A stretch of 64,000 bases of DNA, from assembly GCA_023053575.1 (NCBI GenBank), contig JAKZAP010000020.1:17107998-17171997 (forward strand), written 5' to 3'. The position numbers and the translations under genes are program-made. Below, in pieces: positions 15,548 through 25,950 of the stretch. Positions within the stretch are counted from its first letter, which is position 1. The number at the start of each line of letters is the position of its first letter. This stretch comes from Branchinecta lynchi (taxonomy: Eukaryota; Arthropoda; Branchiopoda; Anostraca; Branchinectidae). A model generated the notes under the pieces. That model searched no databases, was not told the origin of the DNA, and saw only the letters and a program-made list of their open reading frames with translations.

Positions 15548-16522
15548 AAACAAGACCAAAGATTTCGATGGGATCCCAAAAATCAAATATTTGATAAATA
15601 TTCCTTCAGCCCAAGCTGACTGCGAATCATTTTGACGGAGCAAAACAGTCTCGCCGCTGACTTATCCGTTTTGCTCCGTCAAATATGTGATCCAGAAAAT
15701 TGGGCCTTGTCGTTGCCAGATCCAGTCTTCGCCAGGCTAATCACCAGAGAAACCAAGATCAGATATACTGACCGAAACTTCCTGCTTTACTTCTGCCAAA
15801 TTCCCGGTTACAACCGGATTCCGAACGAATTATACGTCCGGGTAAAAAATGATTATCATATACAGACTCAGCGTCTCTTCTTACCCCTAAGTTTGTCGTC
15901 TAATCAACTTCAAATAAAACTTGTTACTTTTTACAAATTTTCCGGTTTTTGCCGGATTCCGGGCGAATTAGTTGTCGAGGTAGAAACTTTTTTTTTTACA
16001 TAAGTGTTCAGCATGTCTACTTACCCCTAAATCGAACATTTAATCAGCTTCAAAATCAAACTTTAACTTTTAAACAACTTTCCGGTTTTTGCCGGATTCC
16101 GGACAAACTACTCGTCCAGCAAGAAAATGGTTTTCACCTTCGTACTCAGGATGTTTTCTTACCCCGAATTCGAACATTTAATCAACTTTAAATGAAACTT
16201 TTACTTTTAACCAACTTTCCGGTTTTTGCCGAATTCCGGGCGAACTACTTGTCGGACGAGAAAATGTTTTGCATGTTCGTGTTCAGCACGTCTTCTTACC
16301 CCATAATCGACTATAACATTAGCTGTTTAAAAACATTTTGTTTGTCCCTTAATTTGAACCCCCTCCTCCGCCCCTAAATGTAGAGCTACAGAACCCATCT
16401 ACGAACTTGACCTTACCCTTGACCCAAAGAGCCCTCATACCAAGTATCATCAAAATATCTCATACCCTTCGAGAATTATCGTGCGAACAGACCGGATAGA
16501 CGGACAACTTTTACGATCTCAA
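15548..16522 (+). mobile_element. Family A copy 2, carrying a family E insertion
   Basis: Starts AACAAGACCAAAGATTTCGA and has about five internal repeats. It is split at about 15595-15686 by a small family E element. The 3' end is decayed here (ACGATCTCAAAAAGTCAG), but an intact 3' end, GTTTTGGGATCCCAAAA, is present in the duplicated piece at 16861-16877. Confidence 0.8.
15595..15686. mobile_element. Minimal family E hairpin element
   Basis: About 92 bases inside family A copy 2. The left end is TATTCCTTCAGCCCAAGCTG; TTTGACGGAGCAAAAC near the left pairs with GTTTTGCTCCGTCAAAT at the right, forming a hairpin. Confidence 0.7.
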
Positions 16523-17105
16523 AAAGTCAGATTAACGAGAAACAATCAGCTGGTATATAATTATAAATTAAGACAAAATCCAAATATTCGGCAGTAGGCT
16601 ATTTTTTATTTTTTTTTTCAAAAATTTCTGTCGAATGTTTTACATCACTTCTTTTCATCACTTTGACAAACTTGGACTGTACCATGATAGTTCGAGAAGA
16701 ATAAAAGCGATATCTATCTATTTAACCACAAGCCAAATTTCCAAGGAGAAAATATCAAAATATCTCATTCCCTTCGAGAATTATCGTGCGAACAGACGGA
16801 CGGACAGACAGACGGACAACTTCTACGACTTCTACGATGTCATAGGTATCCCTCCACTTACGTTTTGGGATCCCAAAAAGTCAGATTAAAGAGAAGCAAT
16901 CAGCTGGTATATAATTACAAATTAAGAAAAAATCCAAATATTTGGCAGTAGGCTATCTGTTTTTTTTTTTCAAAAATTTCTGTCGAGTGTTTTACATCAC
17001 TTCTTCTCATCACTTTGACAAACTTGGACTGTACCATGATAGTTCGAGAAGAATAAAAGCGATATCTATCTATTTAACCACCAGCCAAATTTCCAAGGAG
17101 AAAAG
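16446..17105 (+). repeat. Local tandem duplication, about 350-bp unit
   Basis: Sequence from the family A 3' tail through AATCAGCTGGTATATAATTA, TTTGGCAGTAGGCTAT-like and TTTCCAAGGAGAAAA occurs twice (about 16446-16757 and 16757-17105). Only the second copy keeps the intact GGGATCCC end. The copies differ at a few percent of positions. Confidence 0.8.
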
Positions 17106-17335
17106 GTGTGTCCAATCAGCAGGCGTGTCGCTAAGGGGGGGGGGGGTACCCCCCCCCCCTCGAAGAAAGGAAAAAGCTAAAACGGGCGCTCGCAAAGCGT
17201 CCGACCACACAAATTTAGCTAAAACGGGCGCTCTGAGCGCCCGACCATGCAAATTCAGCTCATCTGGGCTCTCACCCAGAAAAGCTAAATGGGGGGCTGG
17301 CAGTGCGCCCGGAAAAGTCAGTAAAGCTAGTTATT
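17106..17335. mobile_element. Small GC-rich repeat element
   Basis: GGGGGGTACCCCCC palindrome near 17135-17158, followed by two copies of a module with AGCTAAAACGGGCGCTC and GCGTCCGACCA/GCGCCCGACCA. Resembles a decayed miniature element; the ends are not certain. Confidence 0.5.
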
Positions 17336-18385
17336 AAGGCGTCGGCTGTTCTGGGTTCTCGAGCGTCTGGAATCGCATTCTCAGTGGCATGTTTCGAGAG
17401 GCAGGTTATTTCTAGTCGTTCAGATACGAAGAGGTTTTTAAATCATATTTTTGTCAGAATGAGAAGTATGATTGTTAGATTTAAACTTCCATGACCGACA
17501 GAAGACAAATCTTGAATTTCGCCCTGCAGCACACAGTTTTAACCTAAGTTTTACCACGAACTGTTGTCTAATAGTATCTCTCGATATTCAAGTAAAAATC
17601 AGGCTGATTTTGCTTGTGGCGCACCTTTCCAATATTTTGTTAGTTTCATGTAAAGATCTTTTGTATCTTTTGTAACAGCATTTAATGATAAGAATTTTTC
17701 TCCAGTCCGACGTTAAAAAATAAATCGGCTTCGTGAGCAATGAGAGAAGATTAAATGACGGGTCTGATTATTGTAACACGTCATTTCTTTTTGGAAAGGC
17801 TCGAGCTGAAGCATGTCTCACATTTTTCTGGAACCGTCGTGAACAAAGACAGGCGGCCAGATCCCGCCCTTACCTTCATTTGGGATACGAAAAGGCGGTC
17901 TGATTATACAGGATTCCACAGAATTTGTCTGCGGCGCCGCGTCATTTCATTCGGAGTTTAGGCTTGAAATTTCGGGGCTTGGGCCGCATTAAAAGCTATA
18001 TAGATTTTGTTGCGGGGTAGTAGTGTTTTGCCAAAAAAAAAGTCATGGCCTACATAAAAATTTGTGCATGTGGCGCTCATTTTCGTTCTGTCTGATATAC
18101 AGTTTTGCGGATATAGTGCTATTTCTTGGCTATTGTTTCTAACTGGTATGAGTATTGGGCCTTCCGGGCATCTGCCAGTCGTATATTTTAAGATACTCAG
18201 CTCCCACGATCGACTTTTGCGCTCGGAGATACAACTAGACTTCTAATCTTCAGTCTTTAACGCTACCAGTAATCATGAATTTTATTGTCACACATGAGAC
18301 GAAAAGTTGAAACGGGGGGCAGACGCCCCTGCCAATCAGCTACAGTATGCAGTCTGGCCTGCTATATAACTCATGAGCTGTGAAC
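17336..18385. other. No recognised gene
   Basis: About 1 kb with short reading frames only, none with family resemblance. Confidence 0.45.
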
Positions 18386-18480
18386 AGGACCATATCCAGG
18401 AACTTATTTCGGGGGGGGGGGGGCCTTTCGGGGAGGGGGGATAGCCTGCGGGTCGGACAAGAAAGTACAAAAACGACATA
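18386..18480 (+). mobile_element. Family D miniature element, partial
   Basis: GGACCATATCCAGGAACTTA, a G12 run and CTGCGGGTCGGACAA match the left half of the complete family D element at 36757-36928. The right end is missing. Confidence 0.6.
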
Positions 18481-18589
18481 AGATCATGAATGTTCGCGGA
18501 TAAACGGCTTATTTATTTTTCTGCCGACCGTGGAAACGTCTGGTGTTAGGATTTTGCTGAAGGAAAAGGGAAAGTAGTGATCCGTATAC

Positions 18590-18970
18590 ACAGTTAGAAG
18601 TTTCATGACGACAACCCGTACGGTTCCGTCAAAAGGAGTCAAAAGGAACTTCTGCAAGCTCACAGGCAGTCACAGGTCAATTGATCCAGTGTTAGAAGTT
18701 TCATAATAGATAACACAAGGATGTCGCAGTTTCAACAGAAAACACTTGGGATGTAATCTGTTGTGATTCTGAAAACTTCGTGCATTACATGTTCTGCAAA
18801 CAAGCACGACACACAGTCTGCTGACTATTTTGCTTTTTAGGCGGGTTTTTGGCTCCTCCTGGCAATGCTTGTTATCCATAACATTTCATGCATAACGTTT
18901 ACATACCAGGTCTTGTCTGTTGAAACAGCGCAGCCTTGTGTATCTGAAACTTCTGACAATGTGGAAGCAA
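18590..18970. mobile_element. Foldback family J, copy 1
   Basis: Contains GTTAGAAGTTTCAT...AACACAAGGATG...AACACTTGGGATGTAATCTG, then GGCTCCTCCTGGCAATGCTT and, inverted, ATCTGAAACTTCTGACAAT. The same order occurs at 52963-53346, with more complete arms there. Confidence 0.7.
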
Positions 18971-18990
18971 ACAAAAGGTGTCAGCATCAG

Positions 18991-19157
18991 CATACACTGT
19001 ATAAAGAATCTTGCAGTATTTACTGCTGGGATTAATCTTGTCTTTATTGAGATAAGATACCCCTAATTCATGTTAATCTTATTCCAGCAGAGATAAGATT
19101 AATCCCAGTAGCAAATAGTGCAGCCTTATTCGGAGAAGATTTTTACAGTGTATACAG
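18991..19157. mobile_element. Small palindromic miniature element
   Basis: ACACTGTATAAAGAATCTT and TACTGCTGGGATTAATCTT on the left are mirrored by AAGATTAATCCCAGTAGC and ACAGTGTATAC on the right. About 167 bases, with arms of about 60 bases and small gaps. Confidence 0.7.
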
Positions 19158-19194
19158 GCTTAACTGGCGGTGCTGATCTCCGATTATCAGCCCT

Positions 19195-19432
19195 CAGTCA
19201 GGAAGTGCAATGGGCGGTTGCAGGCCAGCCATCCTGGTGCTTTCACGCCCTTCCTGTCACCTTCACCAGATTTCTCCAGGCACCCATTTGAAGCTGGGTG
19301 GACTTTTGTTTGTCTTAAAGGGATACGCCACAAACCCGCGCCCCAAACCAAACCTTAGGCCGAACCGAGACTTGAACCAGCGACCCTTCGCTTGGGACTT
19401 TCGCGTGCTAACTGTTCGGCCAGGACGGGCAT
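19195..19432 (-). mobile_element. tRNA-derived SINE
   Basis: On the minus strand, TGGCCGAACAGTTAGCACG fits a Pol III A box and GGTCGCTGGTTCAAGTCTCG a B box, about 40 bases apart. A non-tRNA body follows, with GTGCCTGGAGAAATCTGG and CACCAGGATGGCTGGCC. No protein is encoded. The body resembles conserved SINE core domains, but the superfamily was not identified. Confidence 0.7.
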
Positions 19433-19499
19433 TTTGGCATTATAGGTACGAGGGGACTTTTAACGACTATGTATCTGCAAAATCACGACCATTTCTATA

Positions 19500-21100
19500 G
19501 ACTGGCATCGGTTTCTCCCCCATTTCCCGCAACACCGATTACTGGTTTGAAGTCGCGACTTAGATGGCGCTGATTGCGAATGTTAGAATGCCTTCGATTT
19601 AACTCCTCTTAAATTCTTGTAGCTTGTAACAGTTCAGTTCAGTTCAATTTCATTGAATTCAAAATAAATGAACAGAATAAGATTGGACCCCTACAAAGCT
19701 CCATGGCCCGTTACATAGGGGTGAACGTTGGAATCTTCTACCAACGTTGTGGACTGCCTCCTAAAACGGTCACGGGCTATGTTGAACACGGCCTATTATG
19801 AAATGGGGGAGCCTACCCTTAATATGGAGGTTCTTAATCCCTTTCCGTTAAGAAAACTATTAGACGTACAAATCAAATTAAGACTGTGTTGGAAGAACAC
19901 ACTGTCGGAGTATGCTACACCTTTTTAAAGCTAAAATGAAAAGCCAACTGATTTTCGTATCATTTAATTGAATACACTGACTTATTTGGCTCCTGCGAAG
20001 CGTTTTTGATTTTCCACTATCTGCTCTAGTGACGTTCAGAATATCTACGTCTGTCCCCACAATGCAAGTTCTACTGCGACGCGGTCCAACAGACCATTAT
20101 TCGAAAATCTAGACTAGATTCTCAATCTCACCCCTTTGCGGTTAAACTTTAAGGTGAACCGAGGAACTTATTAATTTGTTGTATGCTAAATATCTAGTAC
20201 CAAATACCTCTACTGAATTGTAGTTGAATCTTACTATTCGGGTTCTAGCTAATCTGAGAAACCTTCAAAGGTATATTTGTTTTTTTGGGGTCGTAGAACC
20301 CGTGCATAGTCGCACCCATATTTGCTGTCGATACATATACCTACTCAGTATTCAACTTCTGCTTTTGGATCATGAAAGCTATGTAAATTTCGGACGCGCG
20401 GTTATGAGAAACGTCGGAAAAATCTGATCCGCTATCGTTAATTTGAATAGAGTCTGCCATCGCCTTTCAAAATCATCCCTCGGGGTAGAAAGGGTTGTGT
20501 TCCTTATATTTTCATTTCCTTTATGCGTCAGACAAAACGGCTTGTAACCGCAAGGCAATCTTGAATGTTTTGTGATTCTTAACCAAATTAGACAGGCAAA
20601 AAACTTCTGAAGCTAATAACGAATATTTTGAATTAAAGGAGAAGGGGTAATAACTGAGGGTGGAACAGCCGTTTGGTAACGTATAGCCAACCCCAAACCA
20701 CGCACGGGGGTAAAGGTCGCAAACTTTGCAAATTGTGCTTCTTCGAACTTTGGTAAACGCAAGCATAAATTCAATTCAGTTCAATTTATTTAATAAAATT
20801 CCCTCACGGACGAAGCCGAACATTGACTTTTCTCGTCATGTAACAAATAATAACAGTGTTTATTTAGCCTCGAATGGGCCATACACATTTTTTTTATAGA
20901 CACGACATACAAATATATTAATTCATTGAAAACATAATGATCCTACTATACGTATTTAAATTCCCACTCACATATTCTACCACCATTTTAACAACTTTGT
21001 CTTTGGTCGATGTCAATATGCCAGGGAAGAGTTACCCTCCCCCAAACTGATCCGGTAGAGGCCCTATGAGGGGGGCAAAAATTTTGACTGTTTTAAACGT
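19500..21100. other. No recognised gene; two LINE-tail-like spots
   Basis: Mostly unique-looking sequence. (CAGTT)n runs at about 19628 and 20768, the second followed by TTTATTTAATAAAATTCCC, look like tails of short minus-strand retrotransposon 3' ends similar to that at 61414. A family E fragment is at about 21108-21175 (CCAGGATCCTCTTCAGGCTC). Confidence 0.45.
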
Positions 21101-21437
21101 TAGGTAAGTTTTGGCCGGGGCATATTTCGCCTATTCTTGGCCAGGATCCTCTTCAGGCTCAAGCCAGGGTTCTAGCGACTGTAATTATCTGATTTTTGGT
21201 GAGTTTCTTCGTAGGAATTGGAACTCTGTGTTCGTGCTAAGATTTCATTTTGGACTACTGTGTCCACGAAACGCACGCGGATGTGTAGTTAGTTACCAAA
21301 CACAGTTCGACAGTAATGACAAATGTTTTGTGATAGTCACATACATTTAAAACAATGACTAAAATCAATGACAGCTCCGATATTTGACAGCGATCTTTCG
21401 GCCCTTCGATTCACACATAGTACCTGATTTCCGTTTT

Positions 21438-22465
21438 TATGGCACTTGCATTTCGACCAAGTGCCATATAGGGATCGCAATTGCTGTCCGTCCGTCGGTC
21501 TGTCGGTCCGGGTTTTGCTAGTTCGGGCACTTCCACATAAGCTAGGACGACGAAACTTGGGCAGACGGATCAGGGACCCGATTTATCTACCTGTATTGAA
21601 AAACCCCAAGGTCATATACAGGATAAACAAACAACTCATAAGAAACTAAACAAAATAACCCAACTAAGAAACAGCACTTCTCAACTCGAGTGCTTTTTGC
21701 ACAAAATTACCAAAAGAAACAATCACTCTTGGTGACGTAGAGCGTAAGATTAAGTTCGAAATAGTCACTTCGTCGACCCGAGTATCGTGGGGGGAGTCGA
21801 GGGAGGGGGGATCCGGAATCTTCTGGTAATTATAACTCTTGAATGGATGGTCGGATCTTAATAAAACTTCATATTTGGAAAGATCTCGTGTCTCAAACCA
21901 CCCACGTAAAATCCGGACCGGACCCGGTGACTTCGGGGGGAGTTGAAGGGGGGAACCAGAAATGTTGGGAAACGCTTAGAGTGGAGGAATCGGGATGAGA
22001 CTTGGAGGAAAGAGCAAGCACCAGTCCTAGGTACATTATAGACATGAATGAACCGGAGTTCGGGCACCATGTGGGGAGTGGGGGAGACGTATTTTAGGGT
22101 CCGGACCGGATCCGAGCACGGTGGGGGGGGATACCGGTCTTTCCCGAAGACTCGAGTGATACTTGTTAGCTAGTGAGAGAAGATGCTTTAGATAATCTGT
22201 TTATGTGGCTGAACCAGATTCGGCCGTGTTAGGGGGAGTCTGAGGGGGAAGGGTACTGGAATAGTATGGCACTCGTAGGTAGTGTGATGAAACATTCGCC
22301 CTGGATGATTCGAGACGATGCCGGAAATGCTCAGACTTCCGTGAAACTAGTTATCCTATTTCTAAGTACGATCCTAGGGTGGTAAAAAGGGGTTATTTTA
22401 TGACGTTCTCATCTCTTGTTGTACCATCTACTCGTAACAATTGCCATATGAGCTCCTAGCTCTTG
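21438..22465 (+). mobile_element. Family B copy 2 (Helentron-like)
   Basis: 5' hairpin: TATGGCACTTG pairs with CAAGTGCCATA. The CCGTCCGTCGGTCTGTCGGTC block and internal repeats with GGATCGGGATGA, CTTGGTGG and G-rich tracts follow. 3' hairpin: GAGCTCCTAGCTC, then TTG. It is flanked by T residues on both sides, with no clear target duplication. Confidence 0.85.
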
Positions 22466-23640
22466 TTAGCCATTGTTTTAATATATTTTTCCCAGTTAGC
22501 TTGGGCTCAAGGAGTATTTCAATACATATCAGAATACAAACACTGAAACATGTTAGCGTGTTAGCGCTGGTTTAGATACTTGTAGACTAAAAAAACATAA
22601 TTGATTTGTATAACCTTGCCAAAATTCAACGGTGGTTTAACGACGAAAGCTGAGAAGACTAAAAATAAATAAATAAGAGTACGAAAAACAGGGGAATGGA
22701 AGACAAAAGACCCGTGTCCGTAAAACTCGTAAACTTTAGCAATGATTTCAGCAGTACTCTTTTTTGTGTCCCTCAAAGTCGGTGAAAACTTTCATAACAA
22801 ACTGAAAAAGAATGCAAATTTAAACGAAATGTAATCAAATTTAAAAGAAGTAATAGAAAAATAAGGTTTTATTATTAGTAATCCTAGCAGCCTACTCAAG
22901 CCCTGAATTTTAGTCTGTTTGGGGCGCGAATCCCTCCCCTCTCATATTTTCTCTAGTCTATTTAATTCATGACGTCGACTGAATATTCGGCTGCTCCCCA
23001 TTTCATATCATTAAAATCTGTAATAGCATTGTTATTCTGCGCAAACTTTGAGATGATTGATTTTCAAGAAAAGAATACCCCCTTGCTTTAAGCCCTTATT
23101 CTATCCCATATTTCTCATTTCGAATCCTTCCCCCATTTCGGAGAAAAAAAAACTGAGAGTGGACTAGTCGAAAGAATAATCCCCTCTCAGTCTGGCAATC
23201 CAGGAAGGAACGCACTAACGCAGGCTGATTACTACTTTTATCAAATAATGCAGTAATTAATAAATAGTTAACGACCTGTAAGACACCTATTTAAGGGACA
23301 TCTCGCACTCCATAATATTCTGCTAGGATGTTGTGATAGTTGACTACTTTAAAATGTAGCTATGCTTACAGCAAATTACACAAGGCTTCGGCTATGTTTA
23401 GCCTCTTTCAGTGTTCATGTCTTGAAGGATAAACGTGGGAAAATTTGCACAACCGGTCTTTGGACCAATAAGCTTCTCGGAAACAATATCGGGAGCCTCG
23501 TACGTCCACGTAAGAGAGCAAACGTGGCCAACGTGATAATCAGTGTAACGCCAGTAGATGAGATAGGGTACACTTCTGAAGTAGAAAGAATTAGTATCAT
23601 AAGTACGACGTATCCTTTTAAAGGAGATCTGAAGGTCAAA
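22466..23640. other. No recognised gene
   Basis: A family E end is visible at about 22497-22525 (AGCTTGGGCTCAAGGAGTAT). The rest shows no recognisable element or coding sequence. The frames at 23362-23697 on both strands have no family resemblance. Confidence 0.45.
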
Positions 23641-23963
23641 AGCAAGGCAAGAAAACAAAGTTCAGATACGGATTCAGCGTACGTCCTTACCCCTTAGTTG
23701 ACTATCTAATTAGCTTGAAACAAATATTTTGTTCACCTCTAAATTTGTAACACCTCTTCCACCCCCTTAATATAGAGCTATGAAGCCGGTCGACGAACCT
23801 GACCTGTACGTTGACCCAAAGTATCCTTGCTGCAGATTTAAAAAAAAAAATATATCTCAACCCATGCTAACAGACGGACGCATAGACAGGCAGACGGAAT
23901 CGAAGGGTCGGACAAACTTTACTAAATCATAGATGTCCCGTCACTTATATTCCGGGATCCCAA
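23640..23963 (+). mobile_element. Family A copy 3, 3' fragment
   Basis: Starts within the internal repeat (GATACGGATTCAGCGTACGT) and ends TATTCCGGGATCCCAAAA. Contains the family's 3' segment with AGACGG runs. Confidence 0.7.
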
Positions 23964-23990
23964 AACTATAGGAAACGGCAACCGATAATA

Positions 23991-24972
23991 AAAAATCGTT
24001 CCAGCCTTGACGGCAAAAAGCCAAACTTCGTGTTGTCATGCGTAGTAGCTACGGTAAGTAGGGTGGAACACGCTCAGACTGACCATGCAAACTATTTATC
24101 GATAATTAGTCATGCAGTTTACACATGACACATTAGCTGCGTTTTTTTTTAAGTCATCCAGTTAACCGACTGCGCATCCTGTTGTTATCTGTTATGAAAC
24201 TTCTGCAGTGCGATAACCGACCAAAGTCCTTATAAGCTGTTTTTCGTCGCCGTTTGCCGATCGGTTAACCGACCTGTGGGCTGAGGTTGGAGCTCCGTCC
24301 AGCCGACCTACAATCGTTCTGAGGCAAGAAGTTTGAATCTTTCGTGTAATGCCGAAGAATGCGAATCATTTTTGTATTGCCGGGCGAAAAGGATGGGTTG
24401 CCAAAAATGGTTTATAGTGATAAATAGGTCGGTAAGTGGATGACGGAGAATTTTGAAAAAACCGCAGCTATTAACTTAAGTGTCGGCGTCTTCTGAAACT
24501 CCGTAGGAACCAATTGACAAGAAGTCCGTGAGCAACTGGCACCATTCCACCCATCTGTCCTCGTTATAGTTGAACATTTGGAGTCTGTGGGAAAAGAGAC
24601 GGGTTCCCCATCACCGCCTAAACCGTACATTGCTCAAAAGTTCAATACCCCAACAACAACAAACGCGACGATGGATACAAAGAAACTACCGCAACAGGCT
24701 TTTTCTGTCATTTTCCTAACCTTTAAGGGCATGTCATACTTATGATAGTAATTCATTCTACTTCAGCAATATTTCCATCCATTCTGTTTTCCAAGATTCT
24801 TCAGTTTGTAAGTGTATCCAACCTCCACTATTAGCAATGCAGTGACTATCATTCTTGCCATGTTTGTTCTCTTTACGTTACAGATAGAGCGTGTTCCACC
24901 CTACTTACCGTAGTTACTACGCACGACGTCACAAATTCTGGCTTTTTGCCGTCAAGGCTGGAACGATTTTTC
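23991..24972. mobile_element. DNA transposon remnant with about 85-bp terminal inverted repeats
   Basis: Left AAAAATCGTTCCAGCCTTGA...GGGTGGAACACGCTC matches the right end reversed over about 85 bases with few differences. The 0.98-kb interior holds no transposase. A further GGGTGGAACACGCTCATAAT at about 25160 suggests a second, broken copy alongside. Confidence 0.75.
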
Positions 24973-25361
24973 TATTTTCCAGCAGAATATCATGCCACGG
25001 GTGAATCTGACCAATCACGTTACACAGATGCGTAGTTACCACGCTTGCTGCGCTCCCGAGCATGGTAAGCAAATAACTATTCCGAGAAGGTTGGAACGGT
25101 CAGCGTAGTAACTTTTTACGAGGTTGGGACGAAAATACTAACTAAGAGTTATTTTTGTTAGAAGGGTGGAACACGCTCATAATGCGCCCGATCCTTGTTT
25201 CCGAGGAGCTTATTCGTCCGGAGACCGGTTATGCAAGTTTTGCTAAGACTGTCATCGAAGGCAATAGACATGGGAAGAGGCTAAAAATGGTCGAAGTCGT
25301 GTGTATTTCATATAAGTTGTAAAATGGTCAATTATTTCCGAACATCTGAGTAGAAATACAA

Positions 25362-25925
25362 TTTATTTCGAGGCCTCCTTTACAGGCCACTCAGTGCTAG
25401 AGCAGTGGCCTTGTAACCAAATCTCAGCTTCCCCGCACAAGATGACCGTTCTTTCTTTTTTTTCAGTTTTAGTGGTTTTGGTTTCTTGCTCCATTTTCTT
25501 TTTTTTGTAGTCCGTTGTTTTGCCTCTTCTGGAGGGTTATAATAATAAATGATTGCTGCATAAAGTGAAGTCGTTTAGCTACGACAAAATCGTATGTCTG
25601 TTTTTAAAGAATGGAACATGTTTTTTATTTGATCTTTAGTCTTTTCATTCTTGCCTTTTTTTATTTCGTTTCTTTTGTGTTCCTGCTCTGTAACTGCTAA
25701 AATAAACTGTTATTATTACTACTGCGACAGGACAGAAACTCGGGAAGGTCAAAACCACGAAAGCCATTACCTTGACGGTGTAATCGCGAAATTTATTACA
25801 GCGACAGACAAAAACTGTGACAAGCAAAACCGTGAAACTGATTTTTGTAAAATGAATCAATAAAAATAATTAAGCGAAGGCACGTCTTAAGAGCATATAA
25901 AACAATCTCTGATATTATCTATCTC
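25362..25925 (+). repeat. Segmental duplication, left copy (empty site)
   Basis: Matches 25951-26233 plus 28190-28510 in order. It includes an uninterrupted T6 run at 25621-25626, exactly where family B sits in the other copy. Confidence 0.85.
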
Positions 25926-25950
25926 TGAGTTACCTCAAGTGTCTGAACAG

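Noticed and set aside
23362..23697. 111-residue plus-strand frame with overlapping minus-strand frames
   Set aside because: No recognisable domain; frames are open on both strands, and the 3' part runs into a family A fragment.
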